A stretch of 64,000 bases of DNA from contig NZ_BAUJ01000004.1 in the NCBI RefSeq assembly GCF_000496695.1, positions 124,001 through 188,000 on the forward strand, read 5' to 3'. The notes beneath the pieces are model-generated. The model was not told the origin of the DNA. It saw only the letters and a program-made list of their open reading frames with translations, and did no database searches. The stretch's first letter is position 1; every line of letters begins with the position of its first letter. Positions 44,770 through 54,785 of this stretch are shown here, piece by piece. This stretch comes from Vibrio halioticoli NBRC 102217. GTDB lineage: Bacteria; Pseudomonadota; Gammaproteobacteria; Enterobacterales; Vibrionaceae. A program made the translations under genes and the position numbers.

Positions 44770-45242
44770 AGAAATGGTTTATCGCTATTATCGCCTCTAT
44801 GATGTTCAGCTTTACCGCACACGCTGTAATTGAAGTGCATGAGTTTGATACCCCAGAGCAAGAGCTGCAATTTCAAGAGTTGAACCACACTTTGCGTTGC
44901 CCTAAGTGTCAGAACAACACTATCGGTGATTCTAATGCGGAATTGGCATTAGATCTTCGTGAAAAAGTGTACGAAATGACCAAAGAAGGCAAATCAAAAC
45001 AAGAAATTGTGGATTATATGGTGGCGCGCTACGGCAATTTTGTGACCTATAAACCGCCGTTTACCTTAGGTACCGCTATTTTATGGTTGGGACCGGTGTT
45101 TGTCGTGCTGATTGGCTTTGGCTTTATCTTAACTCGAAGCCGACGTAAACCGGCTAAGGCTGCAGGTAATGCCACTTTAAGTGAAGAAGAGCAGCAACGC
45201 CTAAATGCTTTGCTAAAAGACGATAATGGAGACAACAAATAA
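44766..45242 (+). CDS. ccmH: Cytochrome c maturation protein CcmH
   Basis: 158 residues. Signal peptide, redox motif LRCPKCQNN (Cys45, Cys48), a three-helix domain and one C-terminal transmembrane helix. This is the short CcmH, with CcmI encoded separately next to it. Confidence 0.95.
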   Translation: MKKWFIAIIASMMFSFTAHAVIEVHEFDTPEQELQFQELNHTLRCPKCQNNTIGDSNAELALDLREKVYEMTKEGKSKQEIVDYMVARYGNFVTYKPPFTLGTAILWLGPVFVVLIGFGFILTRSRRKPAKAAGNATLSEEEQQRLNALLKDDNGDNK

Positions 45243-46462
45243 TGACGTTGTTTTGGATTTCTACCTTAGTTATTGTCCTGTTTGCAGCGGCCTTAATTAT
45301 AATTCCACTAGTTAGAAAGCAAGTGGTTAACGATGCTGAGCGTCGTGATGAACTCAATAAAACCATTTTTAGAGAACGTGTTGCTGAGTTAGCCGTTGAA
45401 GATGAAGAAGGTATTGTGGTTGATAAAGAAGAGTTGATTGTTGATCTTAAACAGGCACTTCTTGACGACATTCCTGCTGAAAAACAATTGGCTTCTACCA
45501 AATTGAGCTCTCCTGTTTTAGTCGCGGTCGTTTCTGCGGTATTACTACTTGGAGTTTCATACGGCTTTTATGCTAAGTTTGGCGCAATCAATGAGGTTAA
45601 ACACTGGCAAGATGTTAGTGCTAACTTACCCGCGCTAAGCAAGAAGTTAATGGATAGTAATGGTCAAACATTAACTGACCAAGAACTAAACGATTTAACG
45701 CTAGCACTGAGAACAAATCTTCATAAAAACAGCGATGATGCAACCGGTTGGTTATTGCTAGGACGTATTGGTCTTGCCAATCGTGATATGCAAACGGCGA
45801 TTGGTGCAATGAAGCGAGCGCGTCAATTAGAGCCAAGTAACGTTGATATTCAGTTAGGACTTGCACAAGCATTGACCTTATCCAATGATGAAGTTGACCA
45901 ACTTGAATCAGAACGCTTATTACATGACCTGTTGCGTCAAGACTATGTTGATTTAAGAGTCTTTTCTTTGTTAGCATTCAGCGCCTTTGAAAAACAAGAT
46001 TATGCAGGTGCCATTCGTTACTGGCGTACCATGCAACAGTTAATTGGTGCTGATGATAGCCGTTACGAAATGTTAGAGCGCAGTATCAATAGTGCCCGTA
46101 GCAAAATGGGCGGTACTGAAGCCGCTATCCCTGGAGTGACCAGAATTGGTATTTCCCTCGCCGATAATGTTATTTTGCCAGAGCAAGGCGTGCTGATTGT
46201 GTCGGTCCATCGTGAAGATGGTTCACCAATGCCTATCGCTGCAGCCCGTTATGGTTTAGGTTCTTTCCCTCGTATGATCATGATGGACGATGGCAATAGC
46301 ATGCTTGAAGGACTAAAATTATCGAGTTTAGATAAGTTTATCGTTCGTGCTCGCATAGATACTGATGGCGATGTATCTACTAAGGAAGGCGATTGGTTCG
46401 GCGAAAGTGCTGTTACTGCGAAGGGAGAAGATGTAACTTTAGTCATTAATAGTCAATACTAA
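45242..46462 (+). CDS. ccmI: Cytochrome c maturation chaperone CcmI
   Basis: 406 residues. Two transmembrane segments in the first 110 residues, a cytoplasmic loop with charged residues between them, and a periplasmic TPR domain (DDATGWLLLGRIGLANRDMQ) that holds the C-terminal helix of apocytochromes. A C-terminal beta-rich domain follows. It is the last gene of the ccm operon. Confidence 0.9.
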   Translation: MTLFWISTLVIVLFAAALIIIPLVRKQVVNDAERRDELNKTIFRERVAELAVEDEEGIVVDKEELIVDLKQALLDDIPAEKQLASTKLSSPVLVAVVSAVLLLGVSYGFYAKFGAINEVKHWQDVSANLPALSKKLMDSNGQTLTDQELNDLTLALRTNLHKNSDDATGWLLLGRIGLANRDMQTAIGAMKRARQLEPSNVDIQLGLAQALTLSNDEVDQLESERLLHDLLRQDYVDLRVFSLLAFSAFEKQDYAGAIRYWRTMQQLIGADDSRYEMLERSINSARSKMGGTEAAIPGVTRIGISLADNVILPEQGVLIVSVHREDGSPMPIAAARYGLGSFPRMIMMDDGNSMLEGLKLSSLDKFIVRARIDTDGDVSTKEGDWFGESAVTAKGEDVTLVINSQY

Positions 46463-46536
46463 TACTATCAATGACAGGTGTAGTGGCAACGCCGCTACAC
46501 CTCATTTAATCATTCGAAAGGGAACGGATATCCTAC

Positions 46537-47322
46537 ATGCGAAAAATCTGGATATTAATTGTTATATTAATGGCTGGCTGTGCCTCTCATTCTCAGCAAG
46601 ATCAGTCTCAGCAAGATCAGCTGCAACAAGAGAGCGCAGAGTCTGACTCAGCCGACGTTAATGACCCTTTCGAAGGTTTTAACCGCATTATGTGGGATTT
46701 CAACTATGAAATCCTCGACCCTTATTTTGTACGCCCTGTATCGCTGACTTATACCGGTTATACCCCTCGTTTTATTCGTACCGGAATCAGCAACTTCTTA
46801 GCCAACCTCGATGAACCCGCAAGTGTGGTCAATAACTTATTGATGGGCAATGGTGGTCTTGCTTTAACTCATTTAAATCGTTTCTGGATAAATACCACGT
46901 TTGGTGTTGCGGGGCTATACGATGCTGCATCCCAAGGCGGTATTGCGAAGCAAGATGAGCGCGCATTTGGTGACGTATTAGGCAAATGGGGCGTTGGCAA
47001 TGGTTGGTACTTTGTCTTTCCTGCCTATGGCCCTTGGACGCTGCGAGAGGGGGGAGACTTTGCCGATGGTCTTTACCCACCTCTATCTTACTTAAACTTC
47101 TGGGCAGGGCTTGGTAAGTGGGTATTTGAGGGGATGGAAACACGCTCGGCGTTAGTGTCTCAAGAAAGTACTCTTGAAAACTCCCCTGATCCTTATGTGT
47201 TGACTCGTGATGTGTTCTTACAGCGCAGAGCCTATAAAGCAGAGGTGACCGACGAAGAAGCAGTAGATGAAGATCAAGAAGATTATCTTGATAGTTATCT
47301 TGACGACGAAGACGACTTTTAA
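46537..47322 (+). CDS. mlaA: Outer-membrane lipoprotein MlaA (VacJ)
   Basis: 261 residues. Lipobox LMAGCAS (Cys15), a Gln/Asp-rich stretch (QQDQSQQDQLQQES), then the MlaA domain (NDPFEGFNRIMWDFNY, DEPASVVNNLLMGN). MlaA pulls misplaced phospholipid from the outer leaflet and passes it to MlaC. The C-terminus is a strongly acidic tail of about 30 residues, absent from E. coli MlaA as I know it. No mlaFEDCB genes are in this window. Confidence 0.93.
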   Translation: MRKIWILIVILMAGCASHSQQDQSQQDQLQQESAESDSADVNDPFEGFNRIMWDFNYEILDPYFVRPVSLTYTGYTPRFIRTGISNFLANLDEPASVVNNLLMGNGGLALTHLNRFWINTTFGVAGLYDAASQGGIAKQDERAFGDVLGKWGVGNGWYFVFPAYGPWTLREGGDFADGLYPPLSYLNFWAGLGKWVFEGMETRSALVSQESTLENSPDPYVLTRDVFLQRRAYKAEVTDEEAVDEDQEDYLDSYLDDEDDF

Positions 47323-47441
47323 GCTGCATACATCATAAAATTTGCAGACAATCCTCTTTATACGTGTAATTCTTTTGTGCAGTTAACTGCTAGGTGAAGT
47401 TATTCACTGCTGTTGTTTATCAGACAGACACTAGGTTTCTT

Positions 47442-48128
47442 ATGCATCTCGAAAAATTCTCCGATATTTATCGCCGTGCTTCTCATCGTAAAGGTGGCGA
47501 CGCACAGCTTGAGTTTAGGCTCACTCATCCTTTAACTTCCGATGAAATTAAACAAATTCCCGATGATCGCTGGTTATCTGAATTCAGCATGAAGGTATTT
47601 CAATGCGGCATTTCATGGAAAGTCGTCAGAGACAAATGGCCTAATTTTGAGGAACTATTCTTTGAGTTTAAGCCCGAATTATTATTGATGCTTTCTGATG
47701 AGCATTGGGAAATGAAAGCTAAAGAGCCCAAAATCATCCGTCATTTAACTAAAGTAATGACCATCAAAACCAACGCTGAAATGTTGATGAACGCTCGCCT
47801 TGATCACGGTTCTTTTTCACAGATGGTGGCGAATTGGCCGGCAGAAAATATCACCGAATTGTGGGACTACTTAAAGAAAAATGGCAGTCGTTTAGGGGGT
47901 AATACTGGCGCTTATGCATTACGTGAGATGGGCGTAGATACCTTCATTTTATCTTCAGATGTAGAAAGTTACCTGCGTAGTTACGATATTATAGATGGCG
48001 GTCGTGATACCAAGAAATCACGTTTGGCGGCCAATAAAGCCTTTTGTCACTGGCAAAAAGAGTCAGGCAGAAGTATGAGTGAAATTAGTCAGATCATTGC
48101 ATTTAGTTGCGGGGATAATCGGGTTTAG
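47442..48128 (+). CDS. DNA-3-methyladenine glycosylase I family protein
   Basis: 228 residues. HhH-type glycosylase family related to Tag (FQCGISWKVVRDKWPNFEE; ITELWDYLKKNGSRLGG). The zinc-binding Cys/His set of E. coli Tag is not evident, so substrate preference may differ. The start is the ATG at 47442; the upstream extension lacks similarity. Confidence 0.75.
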   Translation: MHLEKFSDIYRRASHRKGGDAQLEFRLTHPLTSDEIKQIPDDRWLSEFSMKVFQCGISWKVVRDKWPNFEELFFEFKPELLLMLSDEHWEMKAKEPKIIRHLTKVMTIKTNAEMLMNARLDHGSFSQMVANWPAENITELWDYLKKNGSRLGGNTGAYALREMGVDTFILSSDVESYLRSYDIIDGGRDTKKSRLAANKAFCHWQKESGRSMSEISQIIAFSCGDNRV

Positions 48129-48172
48129 ATTAATTACTGACGACAGATTGTTACTGACTTATCTATAAATAG

Positions 48173-48207
48173 AAAAGGTGTTGAGATTGCTCTCAACACC
48201 TTTTTTT
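48173..48207. terminator. Bidirectional terminator
   Basis: AAAAGGTGTTGAGA, loop TTGC, TCTCAACACCTTTT followed by more Ts. It separates the glycosylase gene from fadL. Confidence 0.93.
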
Positions 48208-48238
48208 AAACGCTAGCTAATATACTTAAACGTTTATA

Positions 48239-49495
48239 TTAGAAGCTTTGGCTGTACTGTAGACCGACTAGGATTGCATCAGCACGAGTGGTTGCTGTAA
48301 GTACGGTTGTTTGACCTGTAGAATCAAGCTCTTGAACTTCTTGATCTGCACCGATTAGGTAAGTAATACCGAAGTCTAGTGTAGAGTCAGCAGTGAAGTG
48401 GTAACTTGCACCAGCAGAGATCCAGTTACGGTCAGAATCTGGTACAGCGATAGAGGTCAACTCATCTTGAGCACTGGTATCGTGCATGTAGCCTGTACGT
48501 AGCTCAACTTTGTCAGTAACGTACCAAGTACCACCGATAGCGAAGTGCCATCCGTCCTGCCATTGGTATTGCTTATTGTATGAGCCTTGTTGTACGCCAC
48601 CACTTAGGTTCTCAAAATCAATCTCGTCAAATGCACTCCAACCAATCCATTGCACAGAGTAGTGCACTGCGAAATCAGTGTCTTTAATGCGGTTGTAACC
48701 TGAGAACTCAACCATGTCTGGTAGAGGTAGGTCAATTTTTTGACTCTTGTCATCTTCTACAGAGATGTCAGGGGAGTAACGGTAAGATAAACCCCAACGG
48801 TTGTTTTGATCCAATTCGTAAACAGTACCAACGTTGAAACCTACAGCCCAACCATCTGCATCTTCCACATCAACAAATTGCTGACCTGCAAATGAAGGTG
48901 GTAAAATTCCACCTGCGATTAGTTCGTTCGTGCCACGGCGGAAAGTGCCTTGACCATAGATAACATCAAGACCTGCACCAAGGCTCCACTGCTCGTTTAG
49001 ACGGTATGAACCAGCCAGACCAATATTCATGCTCTTAATGTCTGTTTCGCCACCGTAGGCTGAGTTGTTATAAACAGTGCTACCAGAGAAATCAGTACTA
49101 GTGCCGAAGTTAGAGTAAGCATTGATACCCACAGCAAACTTCTCGTTGATAGGTACGATAAGGTGAATGTTAGGTGCAACTGAAGTTCCGCCTACATCAT
49201 CATAATCTGGGTTGCCGACAGGGGAACCAGTATATTGTGAGTCTGTAACGGCAATATCAGTAACAATTGCTTCGAAACCAAGCGACAAAGATGTTTTATC
49301 AAAAAGGGCCATCGTTGCTGGGTTACGAGCCATAGAAGACGCGTTGTCTGCGATTACTGCGTCACCTGCGAATGCACGACCAATACCAGTAGCTGATTGT
49401 GCGTTAAGTTGGAAGCCAGCAGCATGTGCTTGTGAGGTAGCTGCAACTACTGCAACTGCAAGTAGGGAGCGTTTAAGAGTACGCATCTTATTCAT
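48239..49495 (-). CDS. fadL: Long-chain fatty acid outer-membrane transporter FadL family
   Basis: 418 residues. Signal peptide ending SQAHA-A, then the FadL plug AGFQLNAQSATGIGRAFAGD with the NPA-type segment MARNPATMALF, and a 14-stranded barrel ending in YSQSF. FadL binds long-chain fatty acids outside and passes them inward through a lateral opening. fadIJ lie 1.8 kb away. Confidence 0.92.
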   Translation of the reverse strand: MNKMRTLKRSLLAVAVVAATSQAHAAGFQLNAQSATGIGRAFAGDAVIADNASSMARNPATMALFDKTSLSLGFEAIVTDIAVTDSQYTGSPVGNPDYDDVGGTSVAPNIHLIVPINEKFAVGINAYSNFGTSTDFSGSTVYNNSAYGGETDIKSMNIGLAGSYRLNEQWSLGAGLDVIYGQGTFRRGTNELIAGGILPPSFAGQQFVDVEDADGWAVGFNVGTVYELDQNNRWGLSYRYSPDISVEDDKSQKIDLPLPDMVEFSGYNRIKDTDFAVHYSVQWIGWSAFDEIDFENLSGGVQQGSYNKQYQWQDGWHFAIGGTWYVTDKVELRTGYMHDTSAQDELTSIAVPDSDRNWISAGASYHFTADSTLDFGITYLIGADQEVQELDSTGQTTVLTATTRADAILVGLQYSQSF

Positions 49496-49529
49496 TAATA
49501 ATTTCCTTTTGTTTTACGCTAAAATCCTA

Positions 49530-49568
49530 GCGTATCAACCGGTCTTAAATTTCGAAGTCGGCTGATAC
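49530..49568 (-). promoter_or_regulatory. Imperfect inverted repeat in the fadL leader
   Basis: GTATCAACCG and a mirrored CGGCTGATAC lie about 35-75 bases before fadL. They could form a leader hairpin or an operator. No regulator is identified. Confidence 0.3.
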
Positions 49569-49725
49569 TATTGCTAAATATAGTTTTAACAACTCAGACC
49601 ACTACTAAAAATAGTGCGTTTGTTCATTTTTGCGACAAAAAAGGCTTAATTTTAGCTATTTATTGTGTTACTTAGAGTTATTGCTCTAAATCAATGATTG
49701 GTGCGATAAATTAGTAGAAATTGAT

Positions 49726-49756
49726 AACCCCTTAACATATCTACATGTAAGGGGTT
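49726..49756 (-). terminator. Hairpin after the DUF3379 gene
   Basis: AACCCCTTA and TAAGGGGTT flank a 13-base loop. It lies 21 bases past the stop of the minus-strand gene. Confidence 0.65.
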
Positions 49757-49776
49757 GAAATTATAGAGATAATTAT

Positions 49777-50499
49777 TTAGGAGAGAGGTTTTATTATTTT
49801 AGATAACTGTTTTGCAATATCTGTAACATTTTCACCCTCTTCGCCGACCAAAATCATGGAGGCAGAGCCTATGGGCATTACAGCACCGGACAGCTTATTT
49901 TCATGAAAGTTCACTGACTGATCGGAGCTAACATCGGTAATAAACAGCGTAATTCGCCCTTTTTCACCCTGAAAAACCATGTGCAAGGCGTTATTTCCAC
50001 CAAATCCACAGTGATTTAAGTAGTAGACATGGTAAGGGAAGGTTTCCGTAAACTGATAAGCAAAAGGCGTCAATTTGGTATTAATTTGACTGGACTGTAC
50101 TTGCTCATCAAGTTTGTCGGTAAATGGGCGTTCATCAATCACATGTTTTACCGCAGTATCAGCCAAACTGGCATGAGCGCTAGAAACAATCTCAGGAGTC
50201 AAATTAAATTGACCCACTAATACGCCAACAGCAAAAGCAACGGATGCGGCAATCGCAAAACTGCGTTTGGCGAAAGTTGGTCGCACTACGTTAGTTTCAC
50301 CGCTCTGGTTGAACAAAATCTTATCCGCCAAATTATCAGGTACATCGATACGCATTGCTTGCTCGATTCTGGCGTCTAAGCTCAGTATATCGTCAGTAAA
50401 CTTGGCATTTTGTTCACTGCTGGCAATCGCATTGAGTAACTCTTCGTCTCTCGTTTTCGGATCCGACATAATACGGCGGCGAAATTCTAAATCATCCAT
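49777..50499 (-). CDS. DUF3379-family membrane protein, putative anti-sigma partner
   Basis: 240 residues. A polar N-terminal domain (about 1-85) precedes one transmembrane helix (SFAIAASVAFAVGVLVGQ, about 83-105) and an extracytoplasmic domain with ETFPYHVYYLNHCGFGG. The layout is that of an anti-sigma factor, and its start overlaps the stop of the sigma factor gene by 8 bases. Function as anti-sigma factor is inferred from context. Confidence 0.8.
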   Translation of the reverse strand: MDDLEFRRRIMSDPKTRDEELLNAIASSEQNAKFTDDILSLDARIEQAMRIDVPDNLADKILFNQSGETNVVRPTFAKRSFAIAASVAFAVGVLVGQFNLTPEIVSSAHASLADTAVKHVIDERPFTDKLDEQVQSSQINTKLTPFAYQFTETFPYHVYYLNHCGFGGNNALHMVFQGEKGRITLFITDVSSDQSVNFHENKLSGAVMPIGSASMILVGEEGENVTDIAKQLSKIIKPLS

Positions 50500-50998
50500 T
50501 TTGCCTCCCCTGATTTGAAGTGGTTGAATCTAGTAATTCTTTTAGTTGGTTTCTGGCCCTAAATAGGCGGGTCATCACGGTGTTTTTATTCAGTTCTAAG
50601 ATATCGCCAATTTCTTCACCACTGAATCCGCCAACAACTTGTAAAAACAACGGCTCACGATATTCCAAATCAAGACGCATAATTTGAGCTTGTAGCCACT
50701 CACTTTGATGAAATCCATCATCGCTAATATGTGCTTCATTCCCAGGATCGTCGATATCAACAAGATCTAACTGCTTTCTTTCAAAGCGTCGTGCGTTCTC
50801 ACGCCTTAATATGGTGATAAGCCATGATTTAGCCGCTTTTTCGTCTAAAAGAGAATCTAACGCTTTCCATGCACGCAGGCAGGTTTCTTGTACAAGATCT
50901 TCTGCGATAGAACGATCTTTACATAACCAATAAGCGTAACGAAACAGGTCTCTGTGATAAGCGCGTACGAGCGCTTCGTATCTTCTTTGTTTATCCAT
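50492..50998 (-). CDS. ECF-type sigma-70 family RNA polymerase sigma factor
   Basis: 168 residues. Region 2 reads VRAYHRDLFRYAYWLCKDRS followed by IAEDLVQETCLRAWK; region 4 has SGEEIGDILELNKNTVMTRL. The start at 50998 (MDKQRRYEAL) matches the usual ECF start. Longer starts at 51064 and 51142 add a basic stretch of low complexity. It forms an operon with the DUF3379 gene and probably controls an envelope or stress regulon. Confidence 0.88.
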   Translation of the reverse strand: MDKQRRYEALVRAYHRDLFRYAYWLCKDRSIAEDLVQETCLRAWKALDSLLDEKAAKSWLITILRRENARRFERKQLDLVDIDDPGNEAHISDDGFHQSEWLQAQIMRLDLEYREPLFLQVVGGFSGEEIGDILELNKNTVMTRLFRARNQLKELLDSTTSNQGRQNG

Positions 50999-51223
50999 AT
51001 TAGAGTTGACCTGAGAGAGCGACTTTTTCTTTCGAGATTTCGCTTTCCTGTCGAAAATCTGCATAAGTCCCACACAAGCTCCTTTTTTATGTGTGTCTAG
51101 GTTCTTATGAACTGTACAAGAATATAAAATGGACGCAAACACAATATGTAGATGAATTGCGTCTTATCAATTAACTAATTTGGTGATGGCAGCCACATTT
51201 AAGATCTAATTCAATTACACACT

Positions 51224-51251
51224 TTGATTTTATTAACAATTTCATTACAAT
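51224..51251 (+). promoter_or_regulatory. Promoter of fadIJ
   Basis: TTGATT (51224-51229), 16-base spacer, TACAAT (51246-51251). The start would fall near 51258, inside the FadR-like operator. Confidence 0.6.
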
Positions 51252-51254
51252 GTT

Positions 51255-51267
51255 GAGGTCTGACCTC
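51255..51267 (+). promoter_or_regulatory. FadR-like operator of fadIJ
   Basis: GAGGTC-T-GACCTC, a perfect inverted repeat sharing the GGTC-N-GACC core of FadR sites. Overlapping the transcription start, it would repress fadIJ until acyl-CoA releases FadR. Confidence 0.65.
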
Positions 51268-51284
51268 TTAACTAAGGAAGTGTG

Positions 51285-52592
51285 ATGGGATTACAGCAGT
51301 TAACTACTCGGCAGGGAGATAGGGTAGCAGTGGTGGCAGGGTTAAGAACCCCCTTTGCCAGACAAAGCACTGAACTAAAAGACATGCCTGCGTTAGATCT
51401 TGGCAAGATGGTGGTCAGCGAAATGCTTGCTCGTACCGATATTGATGCCTCATTAATTGAACAAGTGGTGTTTGGACAAGTGATTCAAATGCCGGCTGCG
51501 CCAAATATTGCTCGAGAAATCGTGCTAGGCACAGGAATGAACATCAATACCGATGCCTACAGTGTTACTCGTGCCTGCGCCACTAGCTTTCAGGCGACAG
51601 CCAATGTTGTTGAATCGATTCTCGCAGGTAACATCGAAGTGGGTATTGCTGGGGGGGCAGATTCCTCGTCCGTTTTACCAATTGGTGTGACTAAATCTTT
51701 AGCCGCAAACTTATTGGCGCTGAGTAAAGCGCGCACTTTGCCACAGAAGCTCAAAGTGATGAGCCGTCTTAAAATGAAAGATCTTATGCCTGTGCCTCCG
51801 GCGGTAGCAGAGTATTCAACCGGTTTGTCTATGGGGCAAACCGCAGAGCAGATGGCGAAGACTCACTCTATTTCTCGCGCAGACCAAGATGCACTGGCGC
51901 ATCGCTCACACGCCTTTGCCGCTAACGCATGGAACGAAGGGAAAATTCGCGACGAAGTGATGACCGCCTATCCTGAACCTTATAAAAAATGGATTGATAC
52001 GGACAACAACATCCGCTTTGATTCCACCATCGAAGGTTACGCGAAATTACGTCCCGCCTTTGATCGCCAATTTGGTTCAGTTACCGCCGCTAACTCAACG
52101 CCACTGACTGACGGCGCTGCGGCCATTATGCTAATGACGGAAAGTAAAGCCAAAGCGCTCGGGCTTGAGATTCTGGGTTATATTCGTTCTTATGCCTTTT
52201 CGGCAACGGGTGTTGAAAAAGATATGTTGATGGGGCCGTCGTACGCTACGCCGATTGCCCTCGATCGTGCGGGGCTAACCTTGAACGATCTGACTCTGAT
52301 TGATATGCATGAAGCTTTTGCCGCGCAAGCACTGGCCAATGTGAAAATGTTTGCCAGTAACAAATTTGCTCAACAAAAACTCGGCAGAGACAAAGCGATT
52401 GGCGAGATTGATATGGATAAGTTCAATGTCTTGGGCGGCTCTATAGCCTACGGACATCCATTTGCCGCCACAGGCGCGCGTATGATCACTCAAACATTAA
52501 GAGAGCTTAAACGACAAGGCGGAGGCTTTGGTCTCAATACCGCCTGTGCCGCTGGTGGACTTGGCGCGGCAATGATTTTGGAGGTGGAATAA
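51285..52592 (+). CDS. fadI: 3-ketoacyl-CoA thiolase FadI
   Basis: 435 residues. Nucleophile Cys98 in [11 protein letters not shown], His in [17 protein letters not shown] and the acid-base Cys in NTACAAGG. Forms the beta-subunit of the FadIJ complex (anaerobic-type fatty acid oxidation in E. coli). The start is the ATG at 51285 after AAGGAAG; a GTG three bases upstream is possible. It shares the base at 52592 with fadJ. Confidence 0.95.
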   Translation: MGLQQLTTRQGDRVAVVAGLRTPFARQSTELKDMPALDLGKMVVSEMLARTDIDASLIEQVVFGQVIQMPAAPNIAREIVLGTGMNINTDAYSVTRACATSFQATANVVESILAGNIEVGIAGGADSSSVLPIGVTKSLAANLLALSKARTLPQKLKVMSRLKMKDLMPVPPAVAEYSTGLSMGQTAEQMAKTHSISRADQDALAHRSHAFAANAWNEGKIRDEVMTAYPEPYKKWIDTDNNIRFDSTIEGYAKLRPAFDRQFGSVTAANSTPLTDGAAAIMLMTESKAKALGLEILGYIRSYAFSATGVEKDMLMGPSYATPIALDRAGLTLNDLTLIDMHEAFAAQALANVKMFASNKFAQQKLGRDKAIGEIDMDKFNVLGGSIAYGHPFAATGARMITQTLRELKRQGGGFGLNTACAAGGLGAAMILEVE

Positions 52593-54703
52593 TGACTGAG
52601 CTTAAAACCTTTAATTTAAGCATAGATGAAGAGCAACTCGCTTGGTTATCTATTGATGTGCAGGGTGAGAAAATGAATACCCTGCAAGCCGCATTCGCCG
52701 ATGAAATGAGTGAGATTCTGTCGCAACTTGAACAGAAAAAATCAGAGATAAAAGGGCTGATCATTCATTCGTTAAAGCCAGATAATTTTATTGCAGGTGC
52801 GGATGTACGCATGTTAGACGCATGCAAAACCGCAACTCAGGCCACTGAGTTAGCCACCACTGGCCAAAAAATGTTTGCCAAGCTCGGCGAGTTTCCATTT
52901 TCAGTGGTTGCTGCCATTCACGGCCCATGCTTAGGGGGCGGTTTAGAGCTTGCCCTTGCCTGTGACTACCGTGTTTGTAGTGATGATGATATTACTCGCT
53001 TAGGCTTACCAGAAGTTCAACTTGGCTTGTTACCCGGCTCAGGGGGGACACAAAGGTTGCCTAGACTTATTGGACTTATGCAGTCTCTGGATTTGATTCT
53101 TACTGGCAAACAAGTGCGCGCGAAGAAAGCCAAAAAACTGGGATTGGTGGATGCAAGTGTGCCAAACAGTATTTTTCTGGATGTTGCGAAATCCTACGCA
53201 CAAAAATCGAAACCTAAACGTAAATCTTCGACAAAGGAAAAACTGATCTCAAGTGTTGGCTTGAGCCGTAAAGTCATCTTTGATCAAGCCGCCAAGAAAA
53301 CACAGCAGAAAACTCGTGGTAATTATCCCGCCACTGACAAAATTCTCGAGGTGATGCAATTTGGTTTAGAGAAGGGATTAAAGCGCGGTCTAGAAAAAGA
53401 GGCGTTAGAGTTCGGGCATCTGGTCATGACCTATGAATCAAAGGCATTACGCTCGCTATTTTTTGCCACCACAGAAATGAAAAAAGAACATTTTGGTAAT
53501 GCCACCCCTGCTAAGGTCAACCATGTTGGCGTATTAGGTGGCGGATTGATGGGAGCGGGTATTGCTCACGTATCGCTCGCCAAAGGTAAATTTGCCGTTA
53601 ACTTAAAAGATGTCGCACAAGATGGGGTATTAAATGCCCTGAGCTACAACTACAAACTGTTGGAAAAGCAGCGCAAGCGTCGCATCTTATCGAAAGCGCA
53701 AGTACAGTCAAAAATGTCACAGTTGCGTGGCGGTACTGACTATCTTGGTTTTAATAAGGCTGATGTTGTTATTGAAGCGGTATTTGAAGATTTATCATTA
53801 AAACAAGGCATGGTGCAAGATATTGAGCAGCAGTGTCCTGAAAATACAATTTTTGCTTCTAATACTTCGTCTTTACCTATTTATCAAATAGCGGAAGGCG
53901 CGAAAAGACCTGAAAATATTGTCGGTCTGCATTACTTTAGTCCAGCAGAGAAAATGCCGTTAGTTGAGGTGATTCCTCATGCCACCACTTCGGCAGAAAC
54001 AGTGGCAACGGTAGTGGCTCTTGCTCGCAAACAAGGCAAAACGCCAATCGTAGTGAAAGACAGCGCCGGTTTCTATGTAAACCGAATTTTAGCGCCCTAC
54101 ATGAACGAAGCGGCTCAAGTGTTGATGGCAGAGCAAGAGATTGAGCATATTGATAGCGCACTGCTGAACTTTGGTTTCCCTGTTGGGCCTATTACCTTGC
54201 TCGATGAAGTGGGCGTGGATATTGGCGCTAAAATAATGCCGATTTTAGTGAGTGAACTTGGTGAGCGTTTCCAAGGTCCCAACTTATTTGATGTGCTTCT
54301 TAATGATGGGCGTATTGGGCGCAAAGCAGGTAAAGGCTTTTATCAGTACAAAGGCAAAGATAAGAAAGTCGATAAATCTGTGTATAAGTTACTGAAATTG
54401 ACTCCTTCACGCAGCATTGCTGAAGAGGATATTGCGCTTCGTTGTGTGATTCCTTTGCTTAATGAAGCGGTGCGCTGTTTAGATGAAGGTATCATTGCCA
54501 GTGCTCGAGACGGAGATATTGGTGCCATCTTTGGTATCGGCTTCCCGCCGTTTAGCGGTGGACCATTTAGGTTTATGGATACTTATGGTCTAGACAAGTT
54601 AATCGAGAAAATGCGCCAGTTTGAGCTGACTTACGGCGAACGATTTGAGCCGTGCCAAGGGCTTATTGATAGGGCTGAGTCAGGGAAAACCTTCTACGGC
54701 TAA
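52592..54703 (+). CDS. fadJ: Fatty acid oxidation complex alpha subunit FadJ
   Basis: 703 residues. Enoyl-CoA hydratase/isomerase domain (about 1-190; [16 protein letters not shown] and [14 protein letters not shown]) followed by the 3-hydroxyacyl-CoA dehydrogenase Rossmann domain ([15 protein letters not shown], about 309) and C-terminal helical domain. Pairs with FadI. Its length matches E. coli FadJ (714). Confidence 0.96.
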   Translation: MTELKTFNLSIDEEQLAWLSIDVQGEKMNTLQAAFADEMSEILSQLEQKKSEIKGLIIHSLKPDNFIAGADVRMLDACKTATQATELATTGQKMFAKLGEFPFSVVAAIHGPCLGGGLELALACDYRVCSDDDITRLGLPEVQLGLLPGSGGTQRLPRLIGLMQSLDLILTGKQVRAKKAKKLGLVDASVPNSIFLDVAKSYAQKSKPKRKSSTKEKLISSVGLSRKVIFDQAAKKTQQKTRGNYPATDKILEVMQFGLEKGLKRGLEKEALEFGHLVMTYESKALRSLFFATTEMKKEHFGNATPAKVNHVGVLGGGLMGAGIAHVSLAKGKFAVNLKDVAQDGVLNALSYNYKLLEKQRKRRILSKAQVQSKMSQLRGGTDYLGFNKADVVIEAVFEDLSLKQGMVQDIEQQCPENTIFASNTSSLPIYQIAEGAKRPENIVGLHYFSPAEKMPLVEVIPHATTSAETVATVVALARKQGKTPIVVKDSAGFYVNRILAPYMNEAAQVLMAEQEIEHIDSALLNFGFPVGPITLLDEVGVDIGAKIMPILVSELGERFQGPNLFDVLLNDGRIGRKAGKGFYQYKGKDKKVDKSVYKLLKLTPSRSIAEEDIALRCVIPLLNEAVRCLDEGIIASARDGDIGAIFGIGFPPFSGGPFRFMDTYGLDKLIEKMRQFELTYGERFEPCQGLIDRAESGKTFYG

Positions 54704-54746
54704 GTATTTCTAATTACTTAGTGAGATTGGTATTAAAAATAACTGC

Positions 54747-54780
54747 AAGGGAAGCCGATATCATTTCGTCTTCCCTTTTT
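54747..54780. terminator. Terminator between fadJ and the ThrE-type gene
   Basis: AAGGGAAG and CTTCCCTT around a loop with inner CGA/TCG pair, followed by T5. Confidence 0.85.
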
Positions 54781-54785
54781 GTTAG

